A stretch of DNA of 64,000 nt. It comes from Gemmobacter lanyuensis (GTDB lineage Bacteria; Pseudomonadota; Alphaproteobacteria; Rhodobacterales; Rhodobacteraceae). The stretch covers positions 1 to 64,000 of the forward strand of contig NZ_BMYQ01000007.1 of the NCBI RefSeq assembly GCF_014652355.1. Direction: 5' to 3'. Made by a program: the position numbers and the translations under genes. Of this stretch, positions 45,748-56,494 are shown one piece after another; positions within the stretch are counted from its first letter, which is position 1; every line of letters starts with the position of its first letter. The notes under the pieces are model-generated. The model made no database searches, had not been told where the DNA came from, and was given only the letters and a program-made list of their open reading frames with translations.

Positions 45748-47124
45748 TCAGGCCACAAGCCGCAGGCGGAGCGTAGCAAACGCCGCCTGCATCAACGCGG
45801 CCGCGGATGCAGGGCTTTCCGCCTCGGTATAGACGCGGAATTCAGGCGCATTGCCCGATGGGCGCAGATGCAGCACCCGACCCGAGGCCAGCTGGAACCG
45901 CAAACCATCTGTGCGGTCGGTCGCGGTCCAGGTTTCGCCCAGCGGGGCAAGGAAGGCCTCAACCCGCCCGATCTCTGCCGCAAAATCCGCAAGCAGGGCA
46001 GCCGAGGCTTCGGTCGGAATGTTTTCCAACCGGTCGGCAGCGGTGAACCGCGCAGGCTCTTGGGCCACACGGGCCGATACGCCCCCCGCCCGGCGCGACG
46101 CAGCCAATGTGGCAACAAGGGGCAGCAGACTGTCACGGGTGGCAAGGGGCGCAAGGGTCCCGGCAGGGCCTTCGGCGGCAAAGCCCAACAGGAAACCGCC
46201 ATTCGCCTCATAGCCCACCACGCGGGGGGCATCGGCCATGGCCGCAATCACGAAAGGCGACCCGATCCGCGTGCGGATGACCCGTGCAAATACCCCCGCG
46301 GCTTCAACGCCGCCGTTCGAGCTGACCGGCGTCACCACGGTTTCGGCACCCAGCACCGCTGCGGTGATCTGCCCCAGCACATCACCAGGAACCACGGCCC
46401 CGCGGTCATCCACCAGCAACGGGCGATCCCCATCACCATCGGTTGAAATCACTGCATCAAGGGTGTGTTCCCGGACCCAAGCGGCCAGGGTGGCGCGCAC
46501 GGCCTCCGGTACGGCTTCGGTATCGACGGGGATGAAGTGGTCAGACCGTCCCAGTTCGACCGCGGTTCCGCCAAGGCGCTGGATCGCGCCCAGCAAGAGG
46601 TCGCGGCTCACGGCGCTGTGGCTCCAGACACCGATGCGCTGCCCGGCCAAGGCCAAGGGGCCAAAAGCCGTGACATACCGGTTGACCCAGGCATCGCCGG
46701 CAGTCTGGTTCTGCGCGGCAGGCGCCGTGCGTCCAGCCCCCGGACGACCCAGATTTGCAAGGATCGCGGCTTCGTCCTGCTTGGTGATTTCACCCGAGGG
46801 AACGTAGAACTTGAGCCCGTTGCGGTCCGCAGGGATGTGGCTGCCCGTCACCATCACCGCCGCTGCCCCGGCCTGCATGGCGGCAAGGGCCAGCGCGGGC
46901 GTGGGCACGGCCCCGCAATCGACGACCGGCACGCCTTCGGCCTGCGCAGCCTGCATCACCGCCGCAGCAAGCGCCGGCGACGACGGGCGGAGATCCTGCC
47001 CGACCCAAAGGCCGGTTCCGCTGGGACAGGCTGCCAGAAAGGCGCGCAGGTAATCTGCAACAAGCGCAGGGGTCAGATCGGTGACAAGGCCGCGCAACCC
47101 GCTGGTGCCAAATTTGGGTGTCAT
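45748..47124 (-). CDS. phosphohexomutase (phosphomannomutase/phosphoglucomutase family)
   Basis: A 458-residue alpha-D-phosphohexomutase. It starts FGTSGLRGLV, the active-site serine is in VMVTGSHIPADRNGLKFY, the Mg2+ loop is STDGDGDRPLL and the phosphate-binding loop is RPSGNAPEFRVY. It interconverts hexose 1- and 6-phosphates for cell-surface polysaccharide precursors. It differs from GlmM-type sequences in the serine loop. It is downstream of the HPP/CBS gene with a 67-base gap. Confidence 0.85.
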   Translation of the reverse strand: MTPKFGTSGLRGLVTDLTPALVADYLRAFLAACPSGTGLWVGQDLRPSSPALAAAVMQAAQAEGVPVVDCGAVPTPALALAAMQAGAAAVMVTGSHIPADRNGLKFYVPSGEITKQDEAAILANLGRPGAGRTAPAAQNQTAGDAWVNRYVTAFGPLALAGQRIGVWSHSAVSRDLLLGAIQRLGGTAVELGRSDHFIPVDTEAVPEAVRATLAAWVREHTLDAVISTDGDGDRPLLVDDRGAVVPGDVLGQITAAVLGAETVVTPVSSNGGVEAAGVFARVIRTRIGSPFVIAAMADAPRVVGYEANGGFLLGFAAEGPAGTLAPLATRDSLLPLVATLAASRRAGGVSARVAQEPARFTAADRLENIPTEASAALLADFAAEIGRVEAFLAPLGETWTATDRTDGLRFQLASGRVLHLRPSGNAPEFRVYTEAESPASAAALMQAAFATLRLRLVA

Positions 47125-47191
47125 GATGCAAAGATCCTTTGAATATGGCCCCTAGATTGCAGCGATGATCGACGAGATCAATGGCGTTTGA

Positions 47192-48340
47192 TCATGCAGC
47201 CCGCAGGCTGATACGCGCCAATGCGGCGATCAGGTCGCTGCGCGTGACGATGCCCACAATACGGGCATCTGCCAGCACGGGAACGGCATCGACATTGCCA
47301 TCGGCCATCATCGGCAAAAGCGCGGCAATCGGCGTGTCCGCCTGCGCGCAGGGCAGGTTGGTGTCCATGATGCCCTCGGCGGTCACAGGCGGGTTCGGCC
47401 CGGCCCGCAGCAGCGCGCGAAAGGCCCCCGCAAAGCCGGAATGGGTCTGGAAGGCCGCAGCCCTGACGCGGGTGATCAGATGGATCTGAAAGATCACCCC
47501 CAGATAGCGGCCCCCATCCGTCACCACAGGCAGCGAGGTAAAGCGATGCTGTCGGAACAGATCCGCCACCGTCAACAGCGGCGCCTCGGGCGGGACGGTG
47601 ACCAGATTGCGTGACATGATCTCGCCCGCAGTCAGGGCGCCGGTGCGATGCCCCGCCGCCTGCAATTCCGCCGCGGCGATCAGCCGGGCTAGATCCTCGA
47701 CCCCGAGGTTGAAAGACTGGCGATAACGATCCAGCAGATCCGAAAGCTCGGCCTCGGTCAGGCCCAGACGTTCGGCGGGTTCGGGGTCTGCGGTGCCGTG
47801 ACTGTTCGGGTCATCGAACTGGCGAAAGGGGTAGTGGCGCCCTGTCAGCCGGGCATAGGGAATGGCCAAGGCCACCAAGGCGGCACTGCCAAGCGCGACA
47901 GGCGCCAGCGCAAACCAGAACCCCAGATGCTGCACGGCTTCGGGGTTCATGGCAGCGGTCATGGCAACCGCGCCTGCGGGCGGATGCGCAGCCCGGCACA
48001 GCAGCATCACAAGGATCGATCCACCCACCGCCAGCGCAATCCGGGCTGTGGGATCTGGCACCACAAGACACACCGCAACCCCGACCAGCGCGGCGACAGT
48101 ATTGCCAACGATAACCGACCAGGGCTGGGCAAGCGGGCTGTTTGGCACCGCGAAAAGCAGCACGGACGAAGCCCCGAATGGCGCGATCAGGTAAAGACCC
48201 AGCGCCAGATCCACCGTTGGCCCCAGCACCAGAAGCCCCACAAGCGTCAAAGCGACCAGCGCCCCCACGCCCGCCCGAACGGCTTCGGCCAGTGGCGGAC
48301 GGGCAACAGCCGGTCCCAGTGATCGCAGGAAATGATTCAT
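47192..48340 (-). CDS. HPP family membrane protein with two CBS domains
   Basis: A 382-residue protein with four to five TM helices over residues 20-165 including the HPP motif (CRAAHPPAGAVAM). A cytoplasmic pair of CBS domains follows (about 225-380; IMSRNLVTVPPEAPLLTVAD, and MDTNLPCAQADTPIAALLP). HPP proteins have been linked to nitrite transport in plastids and cyanobacteria, which fits an organism with nitrate reduction. The CBS pair suggests nucleotide regulation. The start at 48340 drops a 19-residue unlikely leader. Confidence 0.85.
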   Translation of the reverse strand: MNHFLRSLGPAVARPPLAEAVRAGVGALVALTLVGLLVLGPTVDLALGLYLIAPFGASSVLLFAVPNSPLAQPWSVIVGNTVAALVGVAVCLVVPDPTARIALAVGGSILVMLLCRAAHPPAGAVAMTAAMNPEAVQHLGFWFALAPVALGSAALVALAIPYARLTGRHYPFRQFDDPNSHGTADPEPAERLGLTEAELSDLLDRYRQSFNLGVEDLARLIAAAELQAAGHRTGALTAGEIMSRNLVTVPPEAPLLTVADLFRQHRFTSLPVVTDGGRYLGVIFQIHLITRVRAAAFQTHSGFAGAFRALLRAGPNPPVTAEGIMDTNLPCAQADTPIAALLPMMADGNVDAVPVLADARIVGIVTRSDLIAALARISLRAA

Positions 48341-48405
48341 GGCCCAGCCCCTTTTTTGCGCGGACCTTCGCAGCAATTTCCGCCCATCACAAGGCAACCC
48401 CGAAG

Positions 48406-49242
48406 TCAGAAATCGAGCCCGAGATCCACCACCGGCGCCGAATGCGTGAGCGCGCCAACCGAAATGTAATCCACCCCGGTCGCGGCCACCTCCGCGATGC
48501 GCGGCAGTGTCATATTGCCCGAAGCCTCCAGCACCAGCCGACCGTCCGTCATCCGCACGGCTTCGGCCAGTTGCGGCGTGGTCATGTTGTCAAGCAGCAC
48601 GACATCGGCAAGGCCAAGCGCCAGAACGTCCGCCAGCTGATCGAGCGTGTCGACTTCGATCTCGATCCGCATCAGATGTGACCGCCGCGCCGCGGCCCCC
48701 TGCAGCACCGGGCCGATCCCGCCGGCGGCCGCGATATGATTGTCCTTGATCAGGATCGCATCCGACAGGCCAAACCGGTGGTTCGATCCGCCGCCATGGC
48801 GCACGGCCTCTTTTTCCACGGCACGCAGGCCGGGGGTCGTCTTGCGGGTGCAGGTGATGCGGGCCTTGGTCCCCGCGGTTTGCGCGACATAGGCGGCCGT
48901 CAGCGTGGCAATGCCGCACATCCGACCGGCAAAATTCAGCGCCACCCGTTCCGCCATCAGGATCGACGCGGCCGCGCCCGCGATCTGCAACAGCGGCTCA
49001 CCCGGGGCGAAGGTGCCACCATCACGGACGAAGGGCGTCAACTGAAGCTGCGGGTCGATCAGGCGAAAGGCCGTCGCCGCCAGACGCAGGCCCGAGGCCA
49101 CGCCCGCCTGCCGCGCCCGCAGGACGGCGTTGTAGCGAAGGCCATCGGGAATGACCGCCGCGACCGTGGCATCACCCATCGGCCCCAGATCCTCGGTCAG
49201 TGCGGCCCGCACCAGCGGTTCGATCAGCAGATCTGGCAACAT
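48406..49242 (-). CDS. nadC: nicotinate-nucleotide pyrophosphorylase (carboxylating)
   Basis: A 278-residue quinolinate phosphoribosyltransferase. It has the active-site region CTRKTTPGLRAVEKEAVRHG, then HGGGSNHRFGLSDAILIKDNH, and the C-terminal barrel motif VDYISVGALTHSAPVVD. It converts quinolinate to nicotinate mononucleotide. Its start overlaps the end of nadB by 19 bases; it is the third gene of nadABC. Confidence 0.95.
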   Translation of the reverse strand: MLPDLLIEPLVRAALTEDLGPMGDATVAAVIPDGLRYNAVLRARQAGVASGLRLAATAFRLIDPQLQLTPFVRDGGTFAPGEPLLQIAGAAASILMAERVALNFAGRMCGIATLTAAYVAQTAGTKARITCTRKTTPGLRAVEKEAVRHGGGSNHRFGLSDAILIKDNHIAAAGGIGPVLQGAAARRSHLMRIEIEVDTLDQLADVLALGLADVVLLDNMTTPQLAEAVRMTDGRLVLEASGNMTLPRIAEVAATGVDYISVGALTHSAPVVDLGLDF

Positions 49243-50792
49243 GGGCGGTCTTCCTTTTCAGTCAGATGAGGGGCGACCTCGGCAAGCGTCAGCATGCGGC
49301 GATGGGCCTGCGCTGGGTCCGCCTGGGGAAAGTCGGTGCGGAAATGGCTTCCGCGGCTTTCGCAACGTCGCTGGGCGGCGACCGTAATCAAATGCGCGGC
49401 AGCAAGGCTGTTGCGGAACCCCTGTGTCACGGCACTGTGCGAGAGTCTGTGCAAAAGACGCCCGGCCTGTGTCAGGCCATCGGCATCACGCAGAAGACCG
49501 ACATGATCGGTCATGCAGCGGCGCAACGCGACAAGCCCCGCGGCATCGGGGCAGGACGGGCGCGGTTCCGCGACGAAATCGAGCCTTGGTGCAGGGGCAG
49601 GACTGGGCAGATGTGCCAGATCATCGGCCGCGGCGGCGGCCAGCACCAGCGCCTCGGCCAGACTGTTTGAGGCCAGCCGGTTCGCGCCATGCAGACCGGT
49701 GCATGCGGCCTCACCCACCACCCAAAGACCCGGCAGGGAACTGCGGCCCCGGGCATCGGTGGCCACCCCGCCCATGTGGTAATGCGCCGCGGCCATGACG
49801 GGGATTGGCTGTCGGACCGGATCAATCCCGGCGCGGCGGCAGGCTTCGGACACAGCCGGAAAGCGTGTCAGCAGATGGCCCCCAATGGCCGCGCGGGTAT
49901 CGAGCGCGGGCGCCAGACCCGCCGTTGTCTGCGCGTGGATGGCGCGCGCCACCACATCGCGCGGCGCAAGTTCGGCATCCGGGTGCAGATCGGCCATGAA
50001 GCGATGGCCGTCGCGGTTGATGAGGACAGCCCCTTCGCCGCGCAGCGCCTCGGTCAGCAGCGGCGCAGGGTCGAGCGTGCAGGCAAGGGCCGTCGGATGG
50101 AACTGCACGAATTCGGCATCCGCGACGTGCGCCCCCGCCCGCGCGGCCAAGCCGATCCCCTGCCCGCAGATCCGCCGCGGGTTGGTGGTGCAGGCAAAAA
50201 GACCGGCGGCTCCGCCCGCTGCCAGAACAACCGCCGGGGTCATGACCGCAACCGGACCACCGCGCAGGCCCGAAAGCTGCACACCACAAACCGCCCCTTC
50301 AGAAACGACAAGCTGGTCAGCCACCAGACCTTCGGCAATTTCCAGATGTGGGGCCCGCCGCACCGCTGCAACAAGCGCCGCGATGATCGCCGCCCCGGCC
50401 TGATCGCCAAGCACCCGCGCCACCCGTGCCGCGCTATGGGCCGCTTCGCGCGACAGGGCAAACCCACCCCCGGAATCGCGGTCGAATGGCACCCCCAGAT
50501 CGGCCAGCGCACGGATATGGGCGCCCGCGCGCTCTGCCACCAGCGCGGCGATACCGGCATCCGACAGACCGGCACCGGCCCGCAGCGTATCTGCTACATG
50601 CAGGGCGGCGCTGTCACCCGCCCCCAGGGCGGCAGCGACCCCTCCCTGCGCCCAAGCCGAGCTTGCCCCCTGCCCGAGAGGCTCTGGCGAGACAAGCAAG
50701 ACAGGGCGCGGTGCCAGCCGCAGGGCCACCGTCAAGCCTGCAAGCCCCGCGCCCAGAACCACGATCCGGCTGGTGCGGAGAGACCGGGTCAT
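49224..50792 (-). CDS. nadB: L-aspartate oxidase
   Basis: A 522-residue flavoprotein with FAD motif IVVLGAGLAGLTVALRLA, SSAWAQGGVAAALG, the active-site region QFHPTAL and GAVLINRDGHRF and the ACTGLHGANRLASNSLAEAL segment. It oxidises L-aspartate to iminoaspartate for quinolinate synthesis. The ATG at 50792 overlaps the nadA stop (ATGA). The open frame extends upstream through nadA but not as protein. Confidence 0.95.
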   Translation of the reverse strand: MTRSLRTSRIVVLGAGLAGLTVALRLAPRPVLLVSPEPLGQGASSAWAQGGVAAALGAGDSAALHVADTLRAGAGLSDAGIAALVAERAGAHIRALADLGVPFDRDSGGGFALSREAAHSAARVARVLGDQAGAAIIAALVAAVRRAPHLEIAEGLVADQLVVSEGAVCGVQLSGLRGGPVAVMTPAVVLAAGGAAGLFACTTNPRRICGQGIGLAARAGAHVADAEFVQFHPTALACTLDPAPLLTEALRGEGAVLINRDGHRFMADLHPDAELAPRDVVARAIHAQTTAGLAPALDTRAAIGGHLLTRFPAVSEACRRAGIDPVRQPIPVMAAAHYHMGGVATDARGRSSLPGLWVVGEAACTGLHGANRLASNSLAEALVLAAAAADDLAHLPSPAPAPRLDFVAEPRPSCPDAAGLVALRRCMTDHVGLLRDADGLTQAGRLLHRLSHSAVTQGFRNSLAAAHLITVAAQRRCESRGSHFRTDFPQADPAQAHRRMLTLAEVAPHLTEKEDRPCCQIC

Positions 50793-51844
50793 GCCGCAGC
50801 CGCGCGGGTGGAAATCTCGATCATCCGTTCGATCGCCTTGCGCGCCGGGGTGATGATGGCGGGGTCCACCTCGACCGGGGTGGTCATGCTGTGCAGCGAC
50901 CACAGCACCTTTTCCAGCGTGATCATCTTCATATAGGGGCACATGTTGCAGGGTCCGACGAACTCGACCCCCGGATGCGCGTCCGCGATGTTGGACGCCA
51001 TCGAACATTCCGTCACCAGCAGCGCCTTCTGCGGCTTTTCCCGCGCCACGAAATCGATGATCCCGGCGGTGGAACCTGCATAGTCGGCCTCGGCAATCAC
51101 ATCGGGCGGACATTCGGGATGGGCGATGATGGTGGTGTCAGGCTGGAAGGCGCGGAATTCGCGCAGATCCCCGGCGGTGAAGCGTTCATGGACGATGCAG
51201 GCCCCATCCCACCAGACGATGCGCTTTTCCGGCACCTGACGCGCCACGTTCTGCGCAAGGTATTTGTCCGGGGTCATGATGATCGTGTCGCCCGGCATCG
51301 CGCGCACGATCTGCGCGGCATTGGCCGAAGTGCAGCAGACATCCGACACCGCCTTTACCGCAGCGGTGGTGTTGACATAGCTGACCACCGGCGCACCGGG
51401 ATATCGGGCGCGCATCTCGGCCACGCCGGCGGGGGTGATCGCCTCGGCCAGCGAACAGCCGGCCTCGACATCCGGGATCAGCACGGTCTTGGAGGGGTTC
51501 AGGATCTTCGAGGTTTCGGCCATGAAATGCACCCCCCCCTGCACGATCACATCGGCCTTCACCCGGGTGGCTGCAATGGCAAGCTGCAGGCTGTCACCCA
51601 CCACATCCGCGATGCCATGGTAGATATCGGGCGTCATGTAATTATGCGCCAGCACCACCGCCCCGCGTTCCGCCTTGAGCCGGTTGATCGCCAAAACATA
51701 GGGCGCGTGGCGCGCCCAGTCCGCAAAGGGCATGACGCGCGACATTCGGGCGTGGATGTCGCGCGTCGCCTCGGCCGCCGCGATCGACGGGCGCAGGTCA
51801 AAGGCCGCATGAAGCGTGGCGCGGATCTGGGTCAGGGCTGACAT
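50789..51844 (-). CDS. nadA: quinolinate synthase A
   Basis: A 351-residue [4Fe-4S] enzyme. It has AHNYMTPDIYHGIADVVGDS, the cluster cysteines in DVCCTSANA, ECSMASNIA and GPCNMCPYMKMITL, and HPECPPDV. It condenses iminoaspartate with dihydroxyacetone phosphate. The ATG at 51844 has GGGA at better spacing than the ATG two codons upstream (51850). It is first of the nadABC operon; AT-rich sequence upstream (51895-51950) should hold the promoter. Confidence 0.95.
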   Translation of the reverse strand: MSALTQIRATLHAAFDLRPSIAAAEATRDIHARMSRVMPFADWARHAPYVLAINRLKAERGAVVLAHNYMTPDIYHGIADVVGDSLQLAIAATRVKADVIVQGGVHFMAETSKILNPSKTVLIPDVEAGCSLAEAITPAGVAEMRARYPGAPVVSYVNTTAAVKAVSDVCCTSANAAQIVRAMPGDTIIMTPDKYLAQNVARQVPEKRIVWWDGACIVHERFTAGDLREFRAFQPDTTIIAHPECPPDVIAEADYAGSTAGIIDFVAREKPQKALLVTECSMASNIADAHPGVEFVGPCNMCPYMKMITLEKVLWSLHSMTTPVEVDPAIITPARKAIERMIEISTRAAAA

Positions 51845-52032
51845 CGGCATATCCCGGTCTGGTAAGCTGGGCGCCGGTTATCCCAGCAGCATCCGAGTCG
51901 CAAGTGATTGATTTTCAAAGGATTTTATTTGCACACACACAAGTTTCGCAACCTGACGGCGGAAGTTCTGCCTAAGGTGCGGATTTGTCAGCAGTTTTCC
52001 AGAACCGACACTGCGGGCGGAAAACCGCCATG

Positions 52033-52067
52033 AAAAAGGCCGGCCTCCCTGTTGGAAGGCCGGCCCG
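52033..52067 (-). terminator. rho-independent terminator of nap operon
   Basis: On the minus strand GGCCGGCCT and AGGCCGGCC form a 9-bp perfect stem with a 10-base loop followed by TTTTT, 22 bases after the napC stop codon. Confidence 0.85.
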
Positions 52068-52089
52068 CAAAGGGGCATGAAATGACGCC

Positions 52090-52758
52090 TCAGGGCGTCG
52101 CCTCGACATAGCGGGCAATCGCCTCGCGGTCGCCATCAACGCCAGCCTGCGGCAACAACGAGGGGCGCGGCGAAAGCTCGGCTTTCGACAGATCGGGCAG
52201 ATGGTGCGCGATGCCCTTGTGACAGTTGATGCAGGTCTTTTGCCCGGTGAAGAGGAATCGTTCATGCGCCTCTGCCGCGCGGGTGCTTTGCCGGGTGATA
52301 TCCATCGACTCTGCCGAATGGCAGTTGCGGCATTCGAGCGAGTCATTGGCCTCAAGCCGCGCCCATTCGTGTTGCGCAAGCTCGATCCGCTTGTCGAGGA
52401 ATTTTTCCCGCGTGTTGATTGTTCCGAAGATCTTGCCCCAGACCTCTTTGCTCGCCTGCATCTTGCGGGCGATCTTGTCGGTCCAGTCATGCGGCACATG
52501 GCAATCCGGGCAGGTCGCGCGCACACCGGATCGGTTGGTGTAGTGGATGGTGGGCTTCAGCTCTTCATAGACGTTATTCCGCATTTCATGGCAACTGATG
52601 CAGAACTTTTCGGTATTCGTCACCTCAAGCGCGGTGTTGAAACCGCCCCAGAAGATGATGCCCATGATGAAGCCGCCGATGGTCAGAAAGCCAAGGCTGT
52701 AATGCGTGGCAGGCTGACGGATGACATGAAGAAACCGGCGCAGGATGCGGATCATCAT
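52090..52758 (-). CDS. napC: tetrahaem cytochrome c, quinol-to-Nap electron donor
   Basis: A 222-residue NapC/NirT protein. One N-terminal TM anchor ([20 protein letters not shown]) is followed by four CXXCH haem sites (CISCH, CPDCH, CRNCH, CINCH). It takes electrons from ubiquinol in the membrane and passes them to NapB/NapA. It is the last gene of the operon and overlaps napB by 4 bases. Confidence 0.95.
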   Translation of the reverse strand: MMIRILRRFLHVIRQPATHYSLGFLTIGGFIMGIIFWGGFNTALEVTNTEKFCISCHEMRNNVYEELKPTIHYTNRSGVRATCPDCHVPHDWTDKIARKMQASKEVWGKIFGTINTREKFLDKRIELAQHEWARLEANDSLECRNCHSAESMDITRQSTRAAEAHERFLFTGQKTCINCHKGIAHHLPDLSKAELSPRPSLLPQAGVDGDREAIARYVEATP

Positions 52759-53237
52759 TCACCTCCGCCCTGCTGGCCGCGCACGAAATCAAGCACGGAA
52801 TCGACGTCGACAAAGTTATTCACCACCAGTGGCTTCACGTCATGCTGCACCACATGGCATTGCGTGCAGAAATAGCGGCGCGGGCTGACCGTGGCGAGGG
52901 TCTGCCCCTCGCGGTTCATGAAATGCGTGACCGAGATCATCGGCGCCTGGCTCATCTCCACCGCGGTGCGGCTGTGGCAGGTCAGGCATTTGTTGGCATC
53001 CAGATCGATCTGGTAGTTGTCGATCTTGTGGGGGATCAGCGGCGGCTGATCGGGATAGTTCCGCACCTGCCGCATGTCGGAGTTGATGACATCCGGGATC
53101 GGCTCGGCCTCGGCCTCCTGATCGATGGGGGCGGTGGGGCGCAGGGTCGAAAGCTCGCCCTCGGCCAGGACCGCGCCCCCGGCAAGGATCAGACCAACGG
53201 CAAGAAGAAGGCTTTTCAGGGTCATGGCGGGCCTCAT
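52755..53237 (-). CDS. napB: periplasmic nitrate reductase small dihaem subunit
   Basis: A 160-residue dihaem cytochrome c with a signal peptide ([20 protein letters not shown]) and two haem sites, CLTCH and CTQCH. The family segments PPLIPHKID and [16 protein letters not shown] are clear. It relays electrons from NapC to NapA. The ATG at 53237 overlaps the napA stop (ATGA); an internal ATG at 53225 is the alternative. Confidence 0.95.
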   Translation of the reverse strand: MRPAMTLKSLLLAVGLILAGGAVLAEGELSTLRPTAPIDQEAEAEPIPDVINSDMRQVRNYPDQPPLIPHKIDNYQIDLDANKCLTCHSRTAVEMSQAPMISVTHFMNREGQTLATVSPRRYFCTQCHVVQHDVKPLVVNNFVDVDSVLDFVRGQQGGGE

Positions 53238-55732
53238 ACGGGTTCGATCCGGACGGCGCATTTCTTGAAATCCGTCTGTTTCGAGATGGGATCGGTCGCG
53301 TCGAGCGTGACCTTGTTGATCAGGCGGCGGGCATCGAACCACGGCACGAAGACAAGCCCGCGCGGCGGTTTGTTGCGGCCCCGGGTTTCCACACGCACGC
53401 GGATTTCGCCGCGGCGCGAGACGACCTTGACCTCGGACCCGCGGCGCAGGTTCATCTCGGTCGCGTCATCGGGGTGCATGAAGCAAAGCGCCTCGGGGAC
53501 GGCCTGGTGCAATTCCGGCACCCGCTGCGTCATCGACCCCGAATGCCAGTGTTCCAGCACCCGCCCGGTGGAAAGCCAGAAGGGATAGTCGGTATCCGGG
53601 CTTTCGGCCGGCGGCTCATAGGGCAGCGCGAAGATATTGGCGCGGCCATCCTTGTTTCCGTAGAAGTGGAAAGGCTTGCCGTTCTTCACATAGGGGTCGT
53701 GTTCGGCGTTGAAGCGCCAGCGCGTTTCCTGACCGTTCACCACCGGCCAGCGCAGGCCGCGCACCTCGTGATAGGTTTCAAAGGGCGCAAGGTCGTGTCC
53801 GTGGCCGCGACCGAAGCTCGCATATTCCTCGAACAGGCCCTTTTGCAGGTAGAAGCCGAAATGCGCGGCCTCGGCGTTGTGATAAGCGGGGTCGACCTCG
53901 GTTGCGGGGAAGCGATCGACCTGCCCGTTGGCGTAAAGCACCTCAAACAGGGTCTTGCCCTTGTAGGCGGGGTTGGCATCCAGTAGCTCGGCGGGCCAGA
54001 CCTCATCCGTGGTGAAGCGTTTCGAGAACTCGACCAGCTGCCACAGGTCGGACCGCGCCTCGCCCGGCGCTTCGACCAACTGGTGCCAGAATTGCGTGCG
54101 CCGTTCGGCATTGCCGAAGGCGCCTTCCTTTTCCACCCACATGGCCGAGGGCAGGATCAGGTCGGCCGCCTGGCAGGTGACGGTCGGGTAGGCATCGGAC
54201 ACGACGATGAAGTTGTCGGGGTTGCGATAGCCCGGGAACGTCTCCTCCATCATGTTCGGCGCGGCCTGCATGTTATTGGTGACCTGCACCCAATAGCAGT
54301 TGATCTTGCCGTCTTTCAGATCGCGGTTCTGCTTGACCGCATGCGACCCGAGCCAATCGGGAATGCTGCCTGCCGGCAGTTTCCACAGTTCTTCGGCATG
54401 GGCGCGGTGTTCAGGATTGGCGATCTGCATATCCGCCGGCAGACGGTGCGAGAAGGTGCCCACCTCGCGCGCGGTGCCGCAGGCCGAGGGTTGCCCCGTC
54501 AGTGAGAAGGGCGAATTGCCGGGCGTCGCGATTTTGCCGGTCAGCAGGTGGATGTTGTAGATCAGGTTGTTGGCCCAGACGCCGCGGGTGTGCTGGTTGA
54601 ACCCCATGGTCCACAGCGACATGACCTTGACCTTCGGGTCGGCATAAAGCGCGGCCAGCGTCTCAAGCTGTTCGGCGGGAACGCCCGTCAGCTCCACGGT
54701 TTTTTCCAGCGTGTATTCCGACACGAAGGCCTTGAATTCCTCAAAGCCCATCGGCTCGGATGCGTTCGGGTCCTTGGTATTGGCGGCCGCCTGTTCCAGC
54801 GGATGTTCCGGGCGCAGGCCATAGCCGATGTCGGTCACGCCGCGCTTGAAGTTCACATGCTCGGCAACGAAGGCCTCATTCACCGCGCCACTCTGGATGA
54901 TGTGGTTCGCGATATAGTTCAGGATCGCCAGATCCGACTGCGGCTTGAAGATGACCGGCACATCGGCCAGATCAAAGCTGCGGTGGGTATAGGTGGACAG
55001 CACCGCGACCTTGACATGCGGATGGCTGAAGCGGCGGTCCGAAATGCGTGTCCAGAGGATCGGGTGCATCTCGGCCATGTTAGAACCCCAAAGCACGAAG
55101 GCATCGGCGTTCTCGAAATCGTCATAGCAGCCCATCGGCTCGTCGATGCCGAAGGTGCGCATGAACCCCGCCACGGCGCTGGCCATGCAGTGGCGCGCGT
55201 TGGGGTCGATGTTGTTCGACAGGAAGCCCGCCTTCATCAGCTTGGAGGCGGCATAGCCTTCCCAGACCGTCCATTGCCCGGACCCGAACATGCCGATGGC
55301 CTTGGGGCCTTTTTCGGCCAGGGTCTTCTTCCATTTTTCGGCCATCAGGTCGAAGGCTTCGTCCCAGCTGACCGGTTCGAATTCGCCGTCCTTGGCATAT
55401 TTGCCGTCGCGCTTGCGCAGCAGGGGCGTGGTCAGACGGTCCTCGCCATACATGATCTTGGACAGGAAATAGCCCTTCACGCAGTTCAGACCGCGGTTCA
55501 CCTCGGCCAGACTGTCGCCATGGGTGGCGACGACGCGCCCGGCCTTGGTGGCCACCATGATGGAACAGCCGGTGCCGCAAAAGCGGCAGGCGGCCTTGGA
55601 CCAGGTCAATTCGGACAGGTCGGCCTGGGTGACAAGGTTCTGCGCCGCGGCCGGGATCGGCAGGCCGACGGCGGCGGCCGCGGCAATGACGGCCTGCGCC
55701 TTGATCACGTCGCGCCGGGAAAGTTCGGTCAT
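53234..55732 (-). CDS. napA: periplasmic nitrate reductase catalytic subunit
   Basis: An 832-residue molybdenum bis-MGD enzyme. The twin-arginine signal [13 protein letters not shown] occupies residues 5-17, [4Fe-4S] ligands are Cys49, 52, 56 and 84 ([15 protein letters not shown]), and the Mo-ligand cysteine is in [13 protein letters not shown]. It reduces nitrate to nitrite in the periplasm. Length and C-terminus ([15 protein letters not shown]) are normal for the family. It overlaps napD and napB by 4 bases each. Confidence 0.97.
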   Translation of the reverse strand: MTELSRRDVIKAQAVIAAAAAVGLPIPAAAQNLVTQADLSELTWSKAACRFCGTGCSIMVATKAGRVVATHGDSLAEVNRGLNCVKGYFLSKIMYGEDRLTTPLLRKRDGKYAKDGEFEPVSWDEAFDLMAEKWKKTLAEKGPKAIGMFGSGQWTVWEGYAASKLMKAGFLSNNIDPNARHCMASAVAGFMRTFGIDEPMGCYDDFENADAFVLWGSNMAEMHPILWTRISDRRFSHPHVKVAVLSTYTHRSFDLADVPVIFKPQSDLAILNYIANHIIQSGAVNEAFVAEHVNFKRGVTDIGYGLRPEHPLEQAAANTKDPNASEPMGFEEFKAFVSEYTLEKTVELTGVPAEQLETLAALYADPKVKVMSLWTMGFNQHTRGVWANNLIYNIHLLTGKIATPGNSPFSLTGQPSACGTAREVGTFSHRLPADMQIANPEHRAHAEELWKLPAGSIPDWLGSHAVKQNRDLKDGKINCYWVQVTNNMQAAPNMMEETFPGYRNPDNFIVVSDAYPTVTCQAADLILPSAMWVEKEGAFGNAERRTQFWHQLVEAPGEARSDLWQLVEFSKRFTTDEVWPAELLDANPAYKGKTLFEVLYANGQVDRFPATEVDPAYHNAEAAHFGFYLQKGLFEEYASFGRGHGHDLAPFETYHEVRGLRWPVVNGQETRWRFNAEHDPYVKNGKPFHFYGNKDGRANIFALPYEPPAESPDTDYPFWLSTGRVLEHWHSGSMTQRVPELHQAVPEALCFMHPDDATEMNLRRGSEVKVVSRRGEIRVRVETRGRNKPPRGLVFVPWFDARRLINKVTLDATDPISKQTDFKKCAVRIEPV

Positions 55733-55992
55733 TGGGCGGCTCCTTCTTCGTCGGGGTGGATCGTGTGGTGGTAGACAAGGGCGGCGCTCGCCACCCCGTC
55801 CATAAGTTGCAGCCGGGTCACCGTTTCGGCGATGGCGGCCTCCTGTTCGGTCTCCATCAGCAGGATGACCTTGCCCGAGGCGTCTTGCGCGGCGATCTCG
55901 ACCGGCAGCGCGTCCAGCCCCGCCAGCACCGCGGCCAGCTGCGCCGGGTCGCTCCGCAGCACGAGGCTCGCGATATGAAGTTCCTGGGTCAT
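55729..55992 (-). CDS. napD: NapA signal-peptide-binding chaperone
   Basis: An 87-residue NapD protein. It has the N-terminal strand [20 protein letters not shown], then [20 protein letters not shown] and the [20 protein letters not shown]-like ending. It binds the NapA Tat signal to prevent premature export. It overlaps napF and napA by 4 bases. Confidence 0.93.
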   Translation of the reverse strand: MTQELHIASLVLRSDPAQLAAVLAGLDALPVEIAAQDASGKVILLMETEQEAAIAETVTRLQLMDGVASAALVYHHTIHPDEEGAAQ

Positions 55993-56483
55993 GTTCCCCT
56001 CTGGGTCAGGCGGTCATCGCGCAGCTGAAGGGCCGCGCCGGGGCAGACGGCGAGACAAGCGCCACAGCCGGTGCAAGCGGCGGCATCGATGCGGATGGCG
56101 CCGACGGGGCGCACCCGCAGATCGATCCGCAGCGCCGCGCTGTCGCAGGCATCGGTACAAAGCTGGCAGGCAATCCCCGCCGCAAGCAGACAGCTTGGCC
56201 CCACTTCAACCCGCACAGGCCAGGGCTCTGGCTGGTCACGGTCAAAGGCACCGGCGGTGCAGGCGGTGGCGCAGGCGCCACAAAAGCTGCAGGCGGCGCC
56301 ATTCAGGCGGATGCGCGGACGACCGTCCTTGATCTCGATGATGCCCTCGGGACAGGCAGGGGCGCAGTCTCCGCAGGCGGTGCAGTGCTGCGCAAGTCGA
56401 AGCTCGCTGGTCCAAGGGGGACGAAATTCCGGCGCGGGCTTCGCGACCCGGCCGGTCAGAAACTGGCGTCTGCTGGCTGTCAT
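55989..56483 (-). CDS. napF: ferredoxin-type protein NapF
   Basis: A 164-residue cytoplasmic iron-sulphur protein that supports NapA maturation. Four cysteine-rich cluster regions are seen ([46 protein letters not shown]). The N-terminus [10 protein letters not shown] resembles the vestigial twin-arginine start of NapF. The start at 56483 is well supported; the longer frame reads through napE sequence. Confidence 0.93.
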   Translation of the reverse strand: MTASRRQFLTGRVAKPAPEFRPPWTSELRLAQHCTACGDCAPACPEGIIEIKDGRPRIRLNGAACSFCGACATACTAGAFDRDQPEPWPVRVEVGPSCLLAAGIACQLCTDACDSAALRIDLRVRPVGAIRIDAAACTGCGACLAVCPGAALQLRDDRLTQRGT

Positions 56484-56494
56484 CCTGGCCCCCG

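Noticed and set aside
46608-46807. Second mutase or split gene inside the phosphohexomutase
   Set aside because: The mutase is complete from FGTSGLRG to its C-terminal phosphate loop; the other frames are shadows.
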